Shown here piece by piece: positions 40,137 through 50,019 of a stretch of 64,000 nt of DNA. The notes below the pieces were generated by a model, which worked only from the letters and a program-made list of their open reading frames with translations, was not told the DNA's origin and made no database searches. Every line of letters begins with the position of its first letter. Within the stretch, counting starts at the first letter, position 1. This DNA is from Endotrypanum monterogeii (Eukaryota; Euglenozoa; Kinetoplastea; Trypanosomatida; Trypanosomatidae): positions 192,956 to 256,955 of the forward strand of contig CM007348.1 of the NCBI GenBank assembly GCA_000333855.2, written 5' to 3'. The position numbers and the translations under genes are program-made.

Positions 40137-40159
40137 TATATATATATATATATATATAT
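40137..40159. repeat. (TA)11 microsatellite
   Basis: Uninterrupted TA repeat. Confidence 0.88.
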
Positions 40160-41118
40160 TTACATAATCGATGATGGCAAGCGCTGCGCATGTCGGTGCA
40201 ACTGCTCCTGTCTTGGACCCTGAACTTCTCAAGAGCTACTGCATTTTGCTTGTCCGCAGTGTTCACCTTCTTTTCGAAGATCCCGTTGAGCGCTGATGAG
40301 CAGAGCGATTAGGGCTCCCCGCATCCCTTCCATTTTCCCGTCGTCGCCGCCTTCGTATCCGTGTTTTCGTGCGTGTTTCTTCCACTCCCTCCCTTTTTTT
40401 CGTTTTGTGTATATCCTCTGACATTCACTTCGAACTCCCTCCCTCCGGTTACCTCTTGTTTCGTTTATTTATTCCGATTTTTCTCCCACCTTGCGCACTA
40501 GGCAGTGGGGAGGGGGAGGGCAGTGGACATGACGTGAATGTACGAAAGTCCAAAAGAAAAGGGGAGGGCACCGTCAAGAAGCGGGAAAGGGGTTGGAAAC
40601 GCCGAGCCTCGGCAAAGAGACGTCTTTGGATACCCAACGGATATCATGGTGTGTGCAGGTTATGTTTTCGTGAGCTTCGAGTGCGTTTGTGAACAGGTCA
40701 GGAGGCGGTTTTTGTACGTCATGCAATGCTTGTCAGGGCTATTCCCATTTCTCCCTCAAATATAACATTGTTTCTTCTTCTGCAGCTTTTTTTCCCTGTT
40801 TCTAGAATGGGTGGTTGCTCGCGCGTTCACATGCGATGGGGAGAGAGGGAGGGCCGAGGGGTGCGCGTGGGGTGTGCTCGTTCGTCCCCCTCCCTTCTCC
40901 GGTCCGTAAAACTTGATTGCTTTCCTCGTCCGCCATTTTTTTTTTTTCGGTGTCCCACCCTCCCCCTCTTCAGCGGGGCTCGTTGGGGTGAGAATGCATA
41001 TCTGACTCTTTTCTGGTCATCACTGTCTAGACTGATGTTTTCAAAACCCTCTTTTCCCCGTATTATTCCGTGACTCCTTTTTTTTTCCTATCTTTATTAT
41101 CCCCTGAAACGCACGCAT

Positions 41119-41167
<49 letters not shown>
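41119..41167. repeat. Compound (CA)8-(TA)16 microsatellite
   Basis: A CA repeat passes directly into a TA repeat. It lies 140 nt upstream of the SDR start codon. Confidence 0.9.
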
Positions 41168-41171
<4 letters not shown>

Positions 41172-41308
41172 AATAGAAAGATATTTATCTGCTGAGCTGC
41201 GTTTTTTAAATTCTTAAGCGCGTGCGCTGGTTCGATTTCGTACGCTTTGGCGGGCCTTGAGTGCCGTACGTGTTGTGAGAAGTTTCTGGTGTGTGTGAAG
41301 GGGGTCAA

Positions 41309-44227
41309 ATGGAAGACCAACCAAAACATTTGCATCACCAGCCAATGGAAGACAAGTCCGTGATGGAGCGGCCTGTAGATGCGCTGGCAGACGAGGACGG
41401 CGGCGACGACGATGGGGTGCCTATGTGCCAGCGCGATGATTACGATGCGGTTCTATCCTTGGCAGACCGTGAGGCGAGATGGGGTTTTTCCTTTAGCGAG
41501 CTGCAGTCTGCGGTGAAGGTGGTCCGGGTGTTATTCCAGAATCCCGCCCTGTACGTTGGCGACCCTTACCTCGCAGACAGTCGTCTCTACACCATGATTA
41601 CCCGTGACCGAAAGATGAAGCGTGAGAACCGAAATGTTTTCAAGGCCATCATGAGTGAGGAAAAAAGTCGTCGCAAGCGCTACCTGCGTCAGCAGGATAT
41701 TGAGGCAGTGCGGCGTACTGCCATGAAGCGTGAGCGCGACGATGCCCTGAGCTCGTTGTTGCTCACGGGTCGCGAGGATCACCAAGGCACGGCAGCACCC
41801 CTCTTGCTACTGGAGCCTCCCCGTGCGCCTCAGCTAGCCAGGGGTAACTCTGGCGATTGGAGTTTAATGAGTGGCGCTGCCTTTGCTGATTCTGGGAGTG
41901 ATGTCCGCACCTCAGGTAAGGGGGAGACTGCTGACTTCACGACATCAGAAAAAGAGGTGCTGCGGCTTGTCGGTGCTTTTGAGGGTATTCTGCGTCTCGA
42001 GCAGGCACTTCGAGGCGAGCGGGTTGAGGGCTACGAGGGGGACAACACGTCGGGAATGGAAAACTCCAGTGCTGCGACGCCGTCACCCTCCGCGACGACA
42101 CCCGTCACCGGGCGAAGAGGCGATTTTCCTGATTTGGCTACTTCGTCCAATGCAGCGGTGAAGAGATCACGCCTGGATACAGAGATATCGACCGAGGCCC
42201 CTGGTAAGGAGCTGGACTGGCTCGTGATTACGCAACTCACGGCACAGGTGTACCGATATCTCCCACACGCCTACGGGTCCCAGATGCCTCCTCCCTTATT
42301 CAGCGGTGCTGGACCGACGGAGACTGTTCATTCCCCTCTTGTGGTGCGGAGCTACATTCGAGGCATGAAGTGTTATCTGGCCCAACGCGCTGCGGCACTT
42401 GTGCACCTCTCGGGCGAGACGACATCACGGAGCTGGCCGACCGCTTTGGATGGCACCGAGCATGTACCGCTTCCCACTCTGTTTGCCTCTACGCATCGCG
42501 ATGTAATTATACGCACCCCTCTCGCCGAGCTGAAGTCCATTGACGGGATTCGCTCATTGATGAGTGGCCGAGCATCCAGCACGGCATCTGCACAGGTGAT
42601 GGCTGCAGTAGATTTCCCACTGGACGACTTACTACGGGCGCTGGAGCTAGTGCTCCTGGAAGGCATCAGTGACGAGCGGTTTTGCCCAGTGACCAATACC
42701 GATAGCATCGAGTCGAGAGGGGATGAACAACATGTGCGTGACCAGCAGTTGCTGATAGCTGAGCAGACCCTGCACTGCTTTATCGCGCGTCGTGTGTATG
42801 GCTCTGCTAAGGTGCGTGATTGTGGCCCTTCTCCGGTGGTTATTCAGCGCCGTCCTCCGACCTCTTCCTCCCTGGAGCCGGAGGGGTACTGCATCTACGA
42901 CGATGTGCAGCGCTACGCCGTGGAGCATCACGAGGATGACGCACAGTTGAGTTTAAATAAGTTCATCGGGTGTCACATATGTAAGGTGCGCTACAATCGA
43001 CTTCACCCGTACTACTATAGCATGTGTCACCTCTGTGGCGAGTACAACTATAATAAACGCCTCATGGCGCGTGACTTGCGTGGCAAAACGGTGCTCCTCA
43101 CGGGTTGCCGCATCAAGATCGGGTATGCCATGGCTCTCTCGCTGCTTCGCTGCGGGGCTACGGTGCTTGGAACCACTCGCTTCATCCACGAGGCAGTGGC
43201 ACGCTTCCAACAGGAGATCGACTATGATGTGTGGAAGGACCGCCTGCATCTCTTCTCACTTGACCTGCGTGACATGTGGGTTGTCACGCAGTTCTGTGCG
43301 TTTGTGCGGCAAAAGTACAAACAACTGTTTGCCATCATCAACAACGCTGCGCAGACGATTGCGCGGACACCGCAGTACACCGAACACCTCCGCAGCATTG
43401 AGCTCAATCCCCCCGCCGATCTTCACTGCAGCATTCAGAAGGATGCATATGCAGCTGAGTGGCACAACTTCTTCTGTCATCATACGACTGTCACCGTGGG
43501 GCAGCCGCTATCCATCGAGTATCACCCAAGCATGCAACCTTTCCTCGACACAGATCAGGCTTCTCAACACGATAATGTGGACGAGCAGGGGAACAGCCAA
43601 GGACCTACGCCACCATCTGGGCTTGCTGCGAGAAGCCCGTCGCCGTCGGCCGATGACAAGTGTGCAACGGTGAAGGTATTGTGTGACCGCACCCTCATCT
43701 TTGACCGCTACGACACGCAAGCGGAGGAAAGCGATCACCGTGAGAAAAACTCCTGGGTGATGACGCTGGCCGAGGTGCAGGGAAGTGAGGCGGCCGAGGT
43801 GATGGCCATCAACGCCCTCTCCCCATTTATTCTGAATGGGCGCCTCAAGGTGTGCCTGACAGACCGCGAGGGTGACGCAGGGCCCAATGAGCCGCGCTTC
43901 ATCATCAATGTTTCGGCTATGGAGGGTCAATTCTACCGGTTCAAGCAGACCACCCATCCACACACGAACATGGCGAAGGCGGCTCTGAATATGATGACGC
44001 GCACCAGCGGCGATGACTATGCAGCCGACGGCATCTACATGAACTCAGTAGACACCGGCTGGATCACAGATGAGTCCCCGAAGATGAAGAAGGATCGACG
44101 GGCAGAGCAGTTTATGTTGTGTCCGCTGGACGAGGTTGATGCGGCGGCGCGATGTCTGGACCTTATTTTCACAAACAGCCGCGTGTACGGTATGTTTTAT
44201 AAGGATTTTAAGGAGATCGCGTGGTGA
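41309..44227 (+). CDS. Atypical short-chain dehydrogenase-like protein with zinc ribbon and long N-terminal region (972 aa)
   Basis: The open frame begins at a GTG, but the first ATG is 41309. Residues 1-550 are mostly acidic or low-complexity with helical parts and no recognised domain. A Cys4 module follows (C555-x2-C558, C573-x2-C576, in CHICKVRYNRLH and MCHLCGEYNYNKR). It is followed directly by a Rossmann fold: TGCRIKIGYAMALSLLRCGA (TG at 598-599), the NNAA motif at 678-681, and a helix with HTNMAKAALNMM, where K890 is the expected SDR lysine. The Tyr expected four residues before that lysine is replaced by Thr. This zinc-ribbon plus SDR arrangement, with the same HTNMAKAALNM motif, is one I associate with a widespread but poorly studied SDR group. 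An insert of roughly 170 residues (about 700-860) splits the SDR domain. NAD(P) binding is likely; normal SDR catalysis is doubtful. Confidence 0.9.
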   Translation: MEDQPKHLHHQPMEDKSVMERPVDALADEDGGDDDGVPMCQRDDYDAVLSLADREARWGFSFSELQSAVKVVRVLFQNPALYVGDPYLADSRLYTMITRDRKMKRENRNVFKAIMSEEKSRRKRYLRQQDIEAVRRTAMKRERDDALSSLLLTGREDHQGTAAPLLLLEPPRAPQLARGNSGDWSLMSGAAFADSGSDVRTSGKGETADFTTSEKEVLRLVGAFEGILRLEQALRGERVEGYEGDNTSGMENSSAATPSPSATTPVTGRRGDFPDLATSSNAAVKRSRLDTEISTEAPGKELDWLVITQLTAQVYRYLPHAYGSQMPPPLFSGAGPTETVHSPLVVRSYIRGMKCYLAQRAAALVHLSGETTSRSWPTALDGTEHVPLPTLFASTHRDVIIRTPLAELKSIDGIRSLMSGRASSTASAQVMAAVDFPLDDLLRALELVLLEGISDERFCPVTNTDSIESRGDEQHVRDQQLLIAEQTLHCFIARRVYGSAKVRDCGPSPVVIQRRPPTSSSLEPEGYCIYDDVQRYAVEHHEDDAQLSLNKFIGCHICKVRYNRLHPYYYSMCHLCGEYNYNKRLMARDLRGKTVLLTGCRIKIGYAMALSLLRCGATVLGTTRFIHEAVARFQQEIDYDVWKDRLHLFSLDLRDMWVVTQFCAFVRQKYKQLFAIINNAAQTIARTPQYTEHLRSIELNPPADLHCSIQKDAYAAEWHNFFCHHTTVTVGQPLSIEYHPSMQPFLDTDQASQHDNVDEQGNSQGPTPPSGLAARSPSPSADDKCATVKVLCDRTLIFDRYDTQAEESDHREKNSWVMTLAEVQGSEAAEVMAINALSPFILNGRLKVCLTDREGDAGPNEPRFIINVSAMEGQFYRFKQTTHPHTNMAKAALNMMTRTSGDDYAADGIYMNSVDTGWITDESPKMKKDRRAEQFMLCPLDEVDAAARCLDLIFTNSRVYGMFYKDFKEIAW

Positions 44228-44337
44228 GCGCAGTATTGATCTCTGCAGTGGTGTACTTCACAAGGGTGGCTCGAGCCTAGCAGATGTGCGACGGTCCAAG
44301 GACTAACTGAGGCCATGGTCGCAGTCGTCTTTTCTCG

Positions 44338-44359
44338 TATATATATATATATATATATA
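44338..44359. repeat. (TA)11 microsatellite
   Basis: Uninterrupted TA repeat about 110 nt after the SDR stop codon. Confidence 0.88.
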
Positions 44360-44842
44360 ATCATTATCATCGCCAATCTGCTTACTGTTTTTGTCACCGT
44401 GTTGGTTCTCAGGGGGTTCATGAAACGTTCTTCCTTTTCTTCTAATGATTTGTTTAGGCGGTGGCTTTGATAACACCCCAAGTAAAACAGCTGCCCTTGA
44501 TTGATTGTGTGTTATGTGTCTCTTGGTGTGTGTGAGCTGATATCCTCATTGTTTCTCTCCGCCGTCCGGGCATCTCCAAGAGCACCTCATGCAGATGTGT
44601 CACCAGAGCCGCTTCTTGTATCTCACGCATACGGCCGCACAGAGAGAGACAATATGAGGTAATTCGGGATCACCCCCTTTTTTTTTCTTGCGATTAATTG
44701 AATTGGAGGTGCCCCCCCCCCCCTCCCCCCTCCCTCTCTCCCGCCTCTTTTTATTTTTCCCCTCTTTTTTTTTCACAGAGTAAAAAAAAAAATGAAGAAG
44801 AGAGAGCACATCATAATTTTCTTTTGTAACTTATCGTGTGCT

Positions 44843-44871
44843 TGTGTGTGTGTGTGTGTGTGTGTGTGTGT
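44843..44871. repeat. (GT)14 microsatellite
   Basis: Uninterrupted GT repeat of about 29 nt. Confidence 0.9.
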
Positions 44872-45426
44872 CTGGGAACTGATCGGCATGCACACACCTG
44901 TGGGGATGTCGGGGGGATCGTACTACAACTGTCATTACCTCCTCAATTCTTCTGCTTGTAGGCGCCTCACAGTCCCTGAGCCTCAAGTGTGGCGGTTGAT
45001 GGCGAGGAGATTGTAATTGTCGAGACTCCTTTGAACACAGACGCTGACTGGAGACACCGGTGCCTCCAAGTAGAGCACAGAAAAAAGATCCTATTTTCTT
45101 CACATTTATTTGGCCCTTTGCGCTCGCGATGTATACCCTCTACTGTTGGTACTCGCTGTTTCATAATGCTGAGAGCGAGAGATTCAGTGGCGCGCATCAG
45201 TCGTTGCCTGTTCCCTACGTTTCTTACCCGTAGAGTGTATTTGCCCTCCACTCCTCTTCCACCATTTTCTATATCACCATCTTTGTTTCATTCCCCCCCC
45301 CCCCCTCCAAAAAAAAAAATGGACTCCAAAGTTTGTTTGATAAGCGTCTACGCAGGTAGCTGCCCACCCCCGCCTTTTTTTATTATTATTGTGGCGCGCG
45401 CTTGCTCCCATACCGGCGCCTTCACA

Positions 45427-45467
45427 ATTTCTCACCCATCTTGCATCCTCCCCTTCCCTCGCTGAAG
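45427..45467 (+). promoter_or_regulatory. Possible spliced-leader acceptor for the Tctex gene
   Basis: A C/T-rich tract (CATCCTCCCCTTCCCTCGCT) leads to GAAG ending at 45467, only 4 nt before ATG 45472. An AG near 45356 is an alternative, but it would leave no upstream ATG either. Confidence 0.4.
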
Positions 45468-45471
45468 CTTC

Positions 45472-45852
45472 ATGGCAGCCGAGTACACTGCTGCGCGTCG
45501 TGAGTCCTTCACTCTGCCACGCGCTGAGGCCAAGTTCTCAGTGCCAGCGGTAGTGCGCATCATCAAGGATGTCTGCGAGGAAATGGTTGGTCAGGATCGG
45601 CCTTACGTCTACGAGGAGGCCCAGCCGCTCATTAAGGACCTGTGCGCTGAGATCCAGCATCGGGCGGTGCGCTTAGGTTATGAACGATACAAGTTGGTCA
45701 CACACGCCACAGTGACAGAGGCGGCTAGCCAAGGCATGCGTGTTGCGTCGCGCTGCCTTTGGGACCCAGAGACAGACAACTATGCGTCGTACACGTACTC
45801 GAGCCAGTACATCCACATCACCATCGCCGTTTTTGGTGTTTATTGGGAGTGA
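45472..45852 (+). CDS. Tctex-1 type dynein light chain (126 aa)
   Basis: A small dimeric light chain that binds dynein intermediate chains, in cytoplasmic, axonemal or intraflagellar-transport dynein. The single ATG frame is compact. After an N-terminal tail of about 20 residues there are two helices (VVRIIKDVCEEMVGQ and QPLIKDLCAEIQHRAV), then beta-strands RYKLVTHATVTEA, RVASRCLWDPETDNYASYT and YIHITIAVFGVYWE. This order and the CLWDPxTDNYxSY signature are characteristic of the Tctex1/DYNLT2 group. The length is normal. Which dynein complex it serves cannot be told from the sequence. Confidence 0.93.
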   Translation: MAAEYTAARRESFTLPRAEAKFSVPAVVRIIKDVCEEMVGQDRPYVYEEAQPLIKDLCAEIQHRAVRLGYERYKLVTHATVTEAASQGMRVASRCLWDPETDNYASYTYSSQYIHITIAVFGVYWE

Positions 45853-46998
45853 AGAGGGGATGAAAAGAAAGACTGCACTGTCGCGCAGTAGGTGATGGGG
45901 TGAGGCTACCAATGGAGGGTGCGCGAGAAGGGGCGTTAGGGAAGGGGTTTTGGTGGAATACCGCCAGGATGGGTGCCGAATAGGGGTTGGGGGGGGGGAG
46001 GTTGTATGGTGTGAAGGTGAGCGGGTCGGGAAGAAACCCTTTAGATCTGTTACGTGCTCCGTACAGATGTTGCGCGCGCCTCCCTTTCTTTCCCTGTGAG
46101 CGCTCTTCCACTCACCGCATCGGCCCTTTCTAGTTAATGGTTCGGTCCTCTCCTTGTTGTCTGGTTGCAGTCGCGCTCATGGAGGGGAGACTGCCGTGCA
46201 CTGCTTTTCACCTTTCCCATCTCTTCTTTTTTTTTTTTATATGCGCGCATCATCAGCGGTGCTCGGGCAACAGTCTGCACCAGTGCGCGGACTGTTGCAG
46301 TGAGCACGGATGCCTCTCTAGGATGTACAGAAGAAATCGAATATTTTTTTCCCACTCTTCACTAGTGGAAAGGCGTCGAAGACGCAGCCCGAAGTGTACC
46401 CTCCCAGATTGTGAGGAAGACATTCAGGGGTCTGAAATCCATCTACCTTCGCCCCGTCACTGTCCCGTTTTGGGTCTGAAAAAAAAAAAGGAACACACCT
46501 GTGTGTACTGTTGCAAGTTTTCTTACGCGAAAAAAGTACAAAGCAGTGTGTGAAATGCAGGAGGGTAAGGGCGGGGGAAGGGGAAAAAGGAAGAAAACAT
46601 CGGGGCTGGCGTGGGTCATATCCGAGAAGACCTATGTACGTCATCTCATGAAGCCCTGGTTTACCGACACCTCATCCTCTGGACCATACCCCAGCCTTTT
46701 TTTTTTTGCTTCTGCATGTGCCTTGGTGCCTCCCTGCAGCGCTGACTCCCTTCTCTCCACTTCTCCGCTCATTTACATCCTCTATCGCTATTTTCTTTTT
46801 CTTCTTTCAACCGCCTCTTGTGCATTTCCTTTGCTCTCTCCGTGCGTTTTGTTGTTGGTGTCACTGTAAACGATTAATGCCTCGACTTCACATCCAAACA
46901 CACACACACGCACACACACACAAAAAAAAAAAACGTTTGGACGCTGCATACAATGACTAAAAAGTGTACTGAGTGAACGTATTTCGAGCCACAGCCCA
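45853..46998. other. Intergenic spacer Tctex - 40S S14
   Basis: No supported gene. Begins with G-rich DNA (45940-46000) and ends with a long pyrimidine tract, a CA repeat around 46897-46921 and an A13 run. These lead to the likely S14 acceptor. Confidence 0.55.
46735..46964 (+). promoter_or_regulatory. Spliced-leader acceptor region for 40S S14
   Basis: A long C/T-rich tract (about 46740-46855) is followed by a CA repeat and poly-A. The first AG downstream of it is at 46963-46964, giving a 34-nt leader before ATG 46999. The long tract suits a highly expressed gene. Confidence 0.5.
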
Positions 46999-47433
46999 AT
47001 GTCCAAGAAGCAGGAAGTCAAGGAATACGGCCCGAACGTGAAGAAGGGCGATCTCGTGTACGGTGTGGTGCACATCTTCGCCTCCTTCAACGACACGTTC
47101 GTGCACGTGACAGACACATCTGGCCGCGAAACCTACGTCAAGGTCACCGGCGGTATGAAGGTGAAGGCCGATCGCGATGAGTCCTCTCCCTACGCTGCCA
47201 TGATGGCCGCCCAGGACGTCGTCGCTCGCTGCAAGGAGTGCGGCATCAACGCTCTCCACGTCAAGATGCGCGCCGTCGGTGGTGTGCGCACCAAGTCTCC
47301 TGGCCCTGGTGCCCAGGCTGCCCTCCGCGCGCTCGCCCGTGCTGGCATGAAAATTGGCCGCATTGAGGATGTCACCCCGATCCCGACCGATTCCACCCGC
47401 CGCAAGGGCTCTCGCCGTGGTCGCCGTCTGTAA
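46999..47433 (+). CDS. RPS14: 40S ribosomal protein S14 (uS11) (144 aa)
   Basis: uS11 lies on the platform of the small subunit near the mRNA exit. The sequence is unmistakable: [80 protein letters not shown] and the basic tail [11 protein letters not shown]. Length is as in other eukaryotes, and the basic C-terminal tail is complete. The codon usage is biased to C/G-ending codons (GTC, CGC, AAG), more than in neighbouring genes, as expected for high expression. Only one copy is seen here. Confidence 0.98.
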   Translation: MSKKQEVKEYGPNVKKGDLVYGVVHIFASFNDTFVHVTDTSGRETYVKVTGGMKVKADRDESSPYAAMMAAQDVVARCKECGINALHVKMRAVGGVRTKSPGPGAQAALRALARAGMKIGRIEDVTPIPTDSTRRKGSRRGRRL

Positions 47434-48557
47434 GGAACGGTGCCTGCATCTCGGAACCCGCCAACGGGATCGTCTGTTGACTATGGGTGTACTCCGGCGA
47501 ATGACACTGTGCAGCTATACATATGCGAGTATGCGTTGACGTGTGCAGGACGAGTTAGTGAGTCTGCATCCGAAGCGGTACCTGCATGACGAAGGAAAGG
47601 AAAACAAAATAGGGTGCTTGGGATGTGTGCAACCGCTGTCGGATTATTGGCTCATTGAGTACCTTGGTGCACCCAAGACAGAAAGAGGACGACGGTGCTC
47701 TTCTATTTCCCCATTGTATTGTCCCTATTTTTTCTTTTCCTCCTTCTGAAAGAGGAGGGGGTGGTGGTGGTGGTGGTGGTGACGGGTCCTTTACCGCTGC
47801 CACGATTCGGTGGCTTGTCGAGGGCATCCACGGGGGAGGATCCCTCCTCTCCACCCCTCCCCCACTCCACGCACGGAAGGTCACACACTGTCATTTTGTT
47901 CCACTACACGAATTTCCTTTTAATTTTTGTGATTTTTTTTTTGGTTGTTTCACCACGTTTCTGCCCTTTGATAGGGCCTAACAAACAGCTACAGTACACA
48001 AAATAAGCCGTGCAACCCTTGGGCCTGCACACGTCCCTCCGGAAGGGGAGGGGACGAAACATTAACTGCTGCATGACCCACCAGACGGAGGTCGGTTCAG
48101 TGATCCTGCAGGGTTGTTTTGTGTGGGGGTTTGTGTGTGTGAGGGTATTTGGATACCACACAAATGGATGCGGTACGTGCGTGGAGAAACCCATGCACTC
48201 TTTTCCCTCTTGGGGACATGTGTGCAGGCGTGTCTTACTAGGCATCCAGAATCGTTTCAGGGTACTCAGATGTGGACACGGGAAACAGAGATGCTCACCC
48301 TGATGGGGCCATGATCCCCTCACTGCATCCTTTTGTTTCGTCTGGGCATTTGTGTCCTCATTCCACTTGCTCCTCCGTACCGCCGACCTTCTCGGCTTCC
48401 TATTTGGGCTACCGCCTCCCCCCTTCCCTCCCCATCCCCAGTGCATCAAACGATCTTATGTTTTCCTTACCTATACGTTCTCTACCGTACCCCTAATTCT
48501 ATTCTCATGGCGTTTTCTTTTATTATTATTATTGGTTTCGGTGTAACCGCATGTGTC

Positions 48558-48561
<4 letters not shown>

Positions 48562-48590
<29 letters not shown>
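48562..48590. repeat. (TA)14 microsatellite
   Basis: Uninterrupted TA repeat in the S14 - LSm spacer. Confidence 0.9.
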
Positions 48591-48592
<2 letters not shown>

Positions 48593-48735
48593 TCCTCATA
48601 ACAGGTAAGGGTTACCTCTCCGCGGTGTACTTATCATACATTTCCCTCCCCCGGCCTTCACCTCATTTCAAACGTCTCCTGCCGATTTCGCACGAAGAAA
48701 GTTGGCGTGCTCGTAGGCTGGTATTGGTTTCACGC

Positions 48736-48751
48736 GCGTCGACGTCGACGC
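48736..48751. repeat. Perfect 16-bp CG-rich palindrome
   Basis: GCGTCGAC is followed directly by GTCGACGC, containing two overlapping GTCGAC sites. Confidence 0.9.
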
Positions 48752-48836
48752 ACGGGGTGTAATTCTCTCTACACGTACGCGATTGTCACTGAGGGCCAGC
48801 ACACATTTTGAGAGGCCTTCACACCAATACACGCAC

Positions 48837-48866
48837 ACACGCACACACACACACACACACACACAC
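48837..48866. repeat. (CA)n microsatellite
   Basis: A CA repeat of about 27-30 nt with one CG interruption, 75 nt before the LSm-like start codon and so probably within its 5' UTR. Confidence 0.88.
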
Positions 48867-48939
48867 GGGGATCAGTAGGGAGCCGTGGACGCGCGGGGGA
48901 GGGGTATCGGTGCAAGAAAGGGGTACGCCACAAATCAAA

Positions 48940-49422
48940 ATGAGCGCCAACGTCAAGTTCTCGCCTGGTTCGCGAGCAGCCAACGCGGCTTCAGCGGCAC
49001 CGGTCAGCAAAGGAAATGCGTCGGCGTCGTCGTTGTCGCCTGCCAAGAACAAGAGTCACATGATCTTACCGTATGAGGTCCTCTTCAATCTTGTCGGTCG
49101 TCGAGTGACGGTGTTACTCACGAAGGGTTCGCAGGAGCTGGAGGGTACTCTGCAGTCCGTAGACAGCGACAAGGGGGACTTGCTGTTGTCAGATGTGGTG
49201 CGCTACACCTGGACGCCGCCCTGCTCATCGGGTGGGGAGGAAACCACTGCGGGTGCTGCGGCTGGAGATCAGGGGGCTTCTGTCAAGGCCAGCAAGGAGG
49301 AGGAGGAGTTCTACAGATGCTTTGGAGGTGGCCAGCGCCGCGAGTTGAGTCGCTGCAGCCAGGCCATGGTTAACAGCGCATTCACTTCCCTCATCACCCC
49401 TACACTCTTCATTCCCGAGTAG
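48940..49422 (+). CDS. LSM5: LSm5-like Sm-fold protein with internal insertion (160 aa)
   Basis: LSm5 would be part of the LSm2-8 ring that binds the U6 snRNA 3' end. The open frame runs back to a TTG at 48808 through a CA repeat, so the first ATG (48940) is used. The Sm1 motif is clear at about 41-90 (ILPYEVLFNLVGRRVTVLLT then QELEGTLQSVDSDKGDLLLS). Its start, LPxEVL...G, matches the LPLELV...G of LSm5 better than other LSm proteins. About 40 low-complexity residues then separate it from a degenerate Sm2 near the C terminus (SQAMVNSAFTSLITPTLFIP), where the usual NGNNI is replaced by NSAFTSLIT. The N-terminal 40 residues are a Ser/Ala tail. Sm-fold membership is fairly sure; the LSm5 identity is inference. 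Confidence 0.82.
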   Translation: MSANVKFSPGSRAANAASAAPVSKGNASASSLSPAKNKSHMILPYEVLFNLVGRRVTVLLTKGSQELEGTLQSVDSDKGDLLLSDVVRYTWTPPCSSGGEETTAGAAAGDQGASVKASKEEEEFYRCFGGGQRRELSRCSQAMVNSAFTSLITPTLFIPE

Positions 49423-49997
49423 AGGGGATGGTTGAGAGGTGGGGGGTGTGTGTGTCAGCGGAACACACACACACACACACACACACGCCCGAGGCCTGTC
49501 GTCACATGGGTAGGATTGGGCCACAATACCCTGCGCCTTGTGTAGGCGCATCTTTCTGGTTGTTGGTCTGTCTTGCGTGCCTATTTGCTTTATCCCCCCT
49601 TTAATGGCTTCATGGGGTATGCATCGGCTTTGCACTTCGTGTGTGTGTGCGGGTCACATGGCGTCTTTGTTTTCCCATCGCTCTCTCTCTTTCTCGTGCG
49701 TCATACGCTCTAAAATGGAAAGGCCATTAAGGAAAGAGGTGGAGGAAATACCAGCACCGAAAACTCTCAAAAAAAAAATTGTACTCGTCTGTAGGTGTCT
49801 CCTGTGTGTGTGTGTGTGTATTTCTGGTGACATACGCGGATAGGCTTGGCGAAAGGGCGGAAAGAAAGTGATGCGAAGGAGTCAATTTTTTTGATTCCGT
49901 GTGTGTTGTGTGTTCATCTTCCCTTCAAGTTCACCTCTCCTGAGGCTTTTCCTCGCACTGGCTCTCAGTCTCATGATTAGTGTTACTGGTTTACACA

Positions 49998-50019
49998 TTA
50001 TATATATATATATATATAT
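49998..50019. repeat. (TA)11 microsatellite
   Basis: TA repeat followed by TGCGTGCGTGCGTG. Confidence 0.88.

Larger units (their letters stand above)
39388..41308. other. Intergenic spacer upstream of the SDR gene
   Basis: No supported gene in 1.9 kb. Contains GT-rich DNA near 39700-39752, (TA)11 at 40137-40159, purine-rich DNA near 40500-40600, and a (CA)8-(TA)16 compound repeat at 41119-41167. The latter lies just upstream of candidate acceptors (AGs between 41174 and 41300). Confidence 0.5.
44228..45471. other. Intergenic spacer SDR - Tctex gene
   Basis: No supported gene. Contains (TA)11 at 44338-44359, poly-C/poly-T blocks near 44710-44775, (GT)14 at 44843-44871, a poly-C/poly-A block near 45293-45320, and a final pyrimidine tract for the next gene. 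Confidence 0.5.
47434..48939. other. Intergenic spacer S14 - LSm-like gene
   Basis: No supported gene. Contains GGT repeats around 47757-47781, (TA)14 at 48562-48590, a 16-bp palindrome at 48736-48751, and (CA)15 at 48837-48866. An AG at 48696-48697 after a C/T-rich stretch is a possible acceptor for the LSm-like gene. Confidence 0.5.

Noticed and set aside
41225..41245. GGTTCGATTTC near the SDR start
   Set aside because: Close to a B box, but no cloverleaf can be drawn around it.
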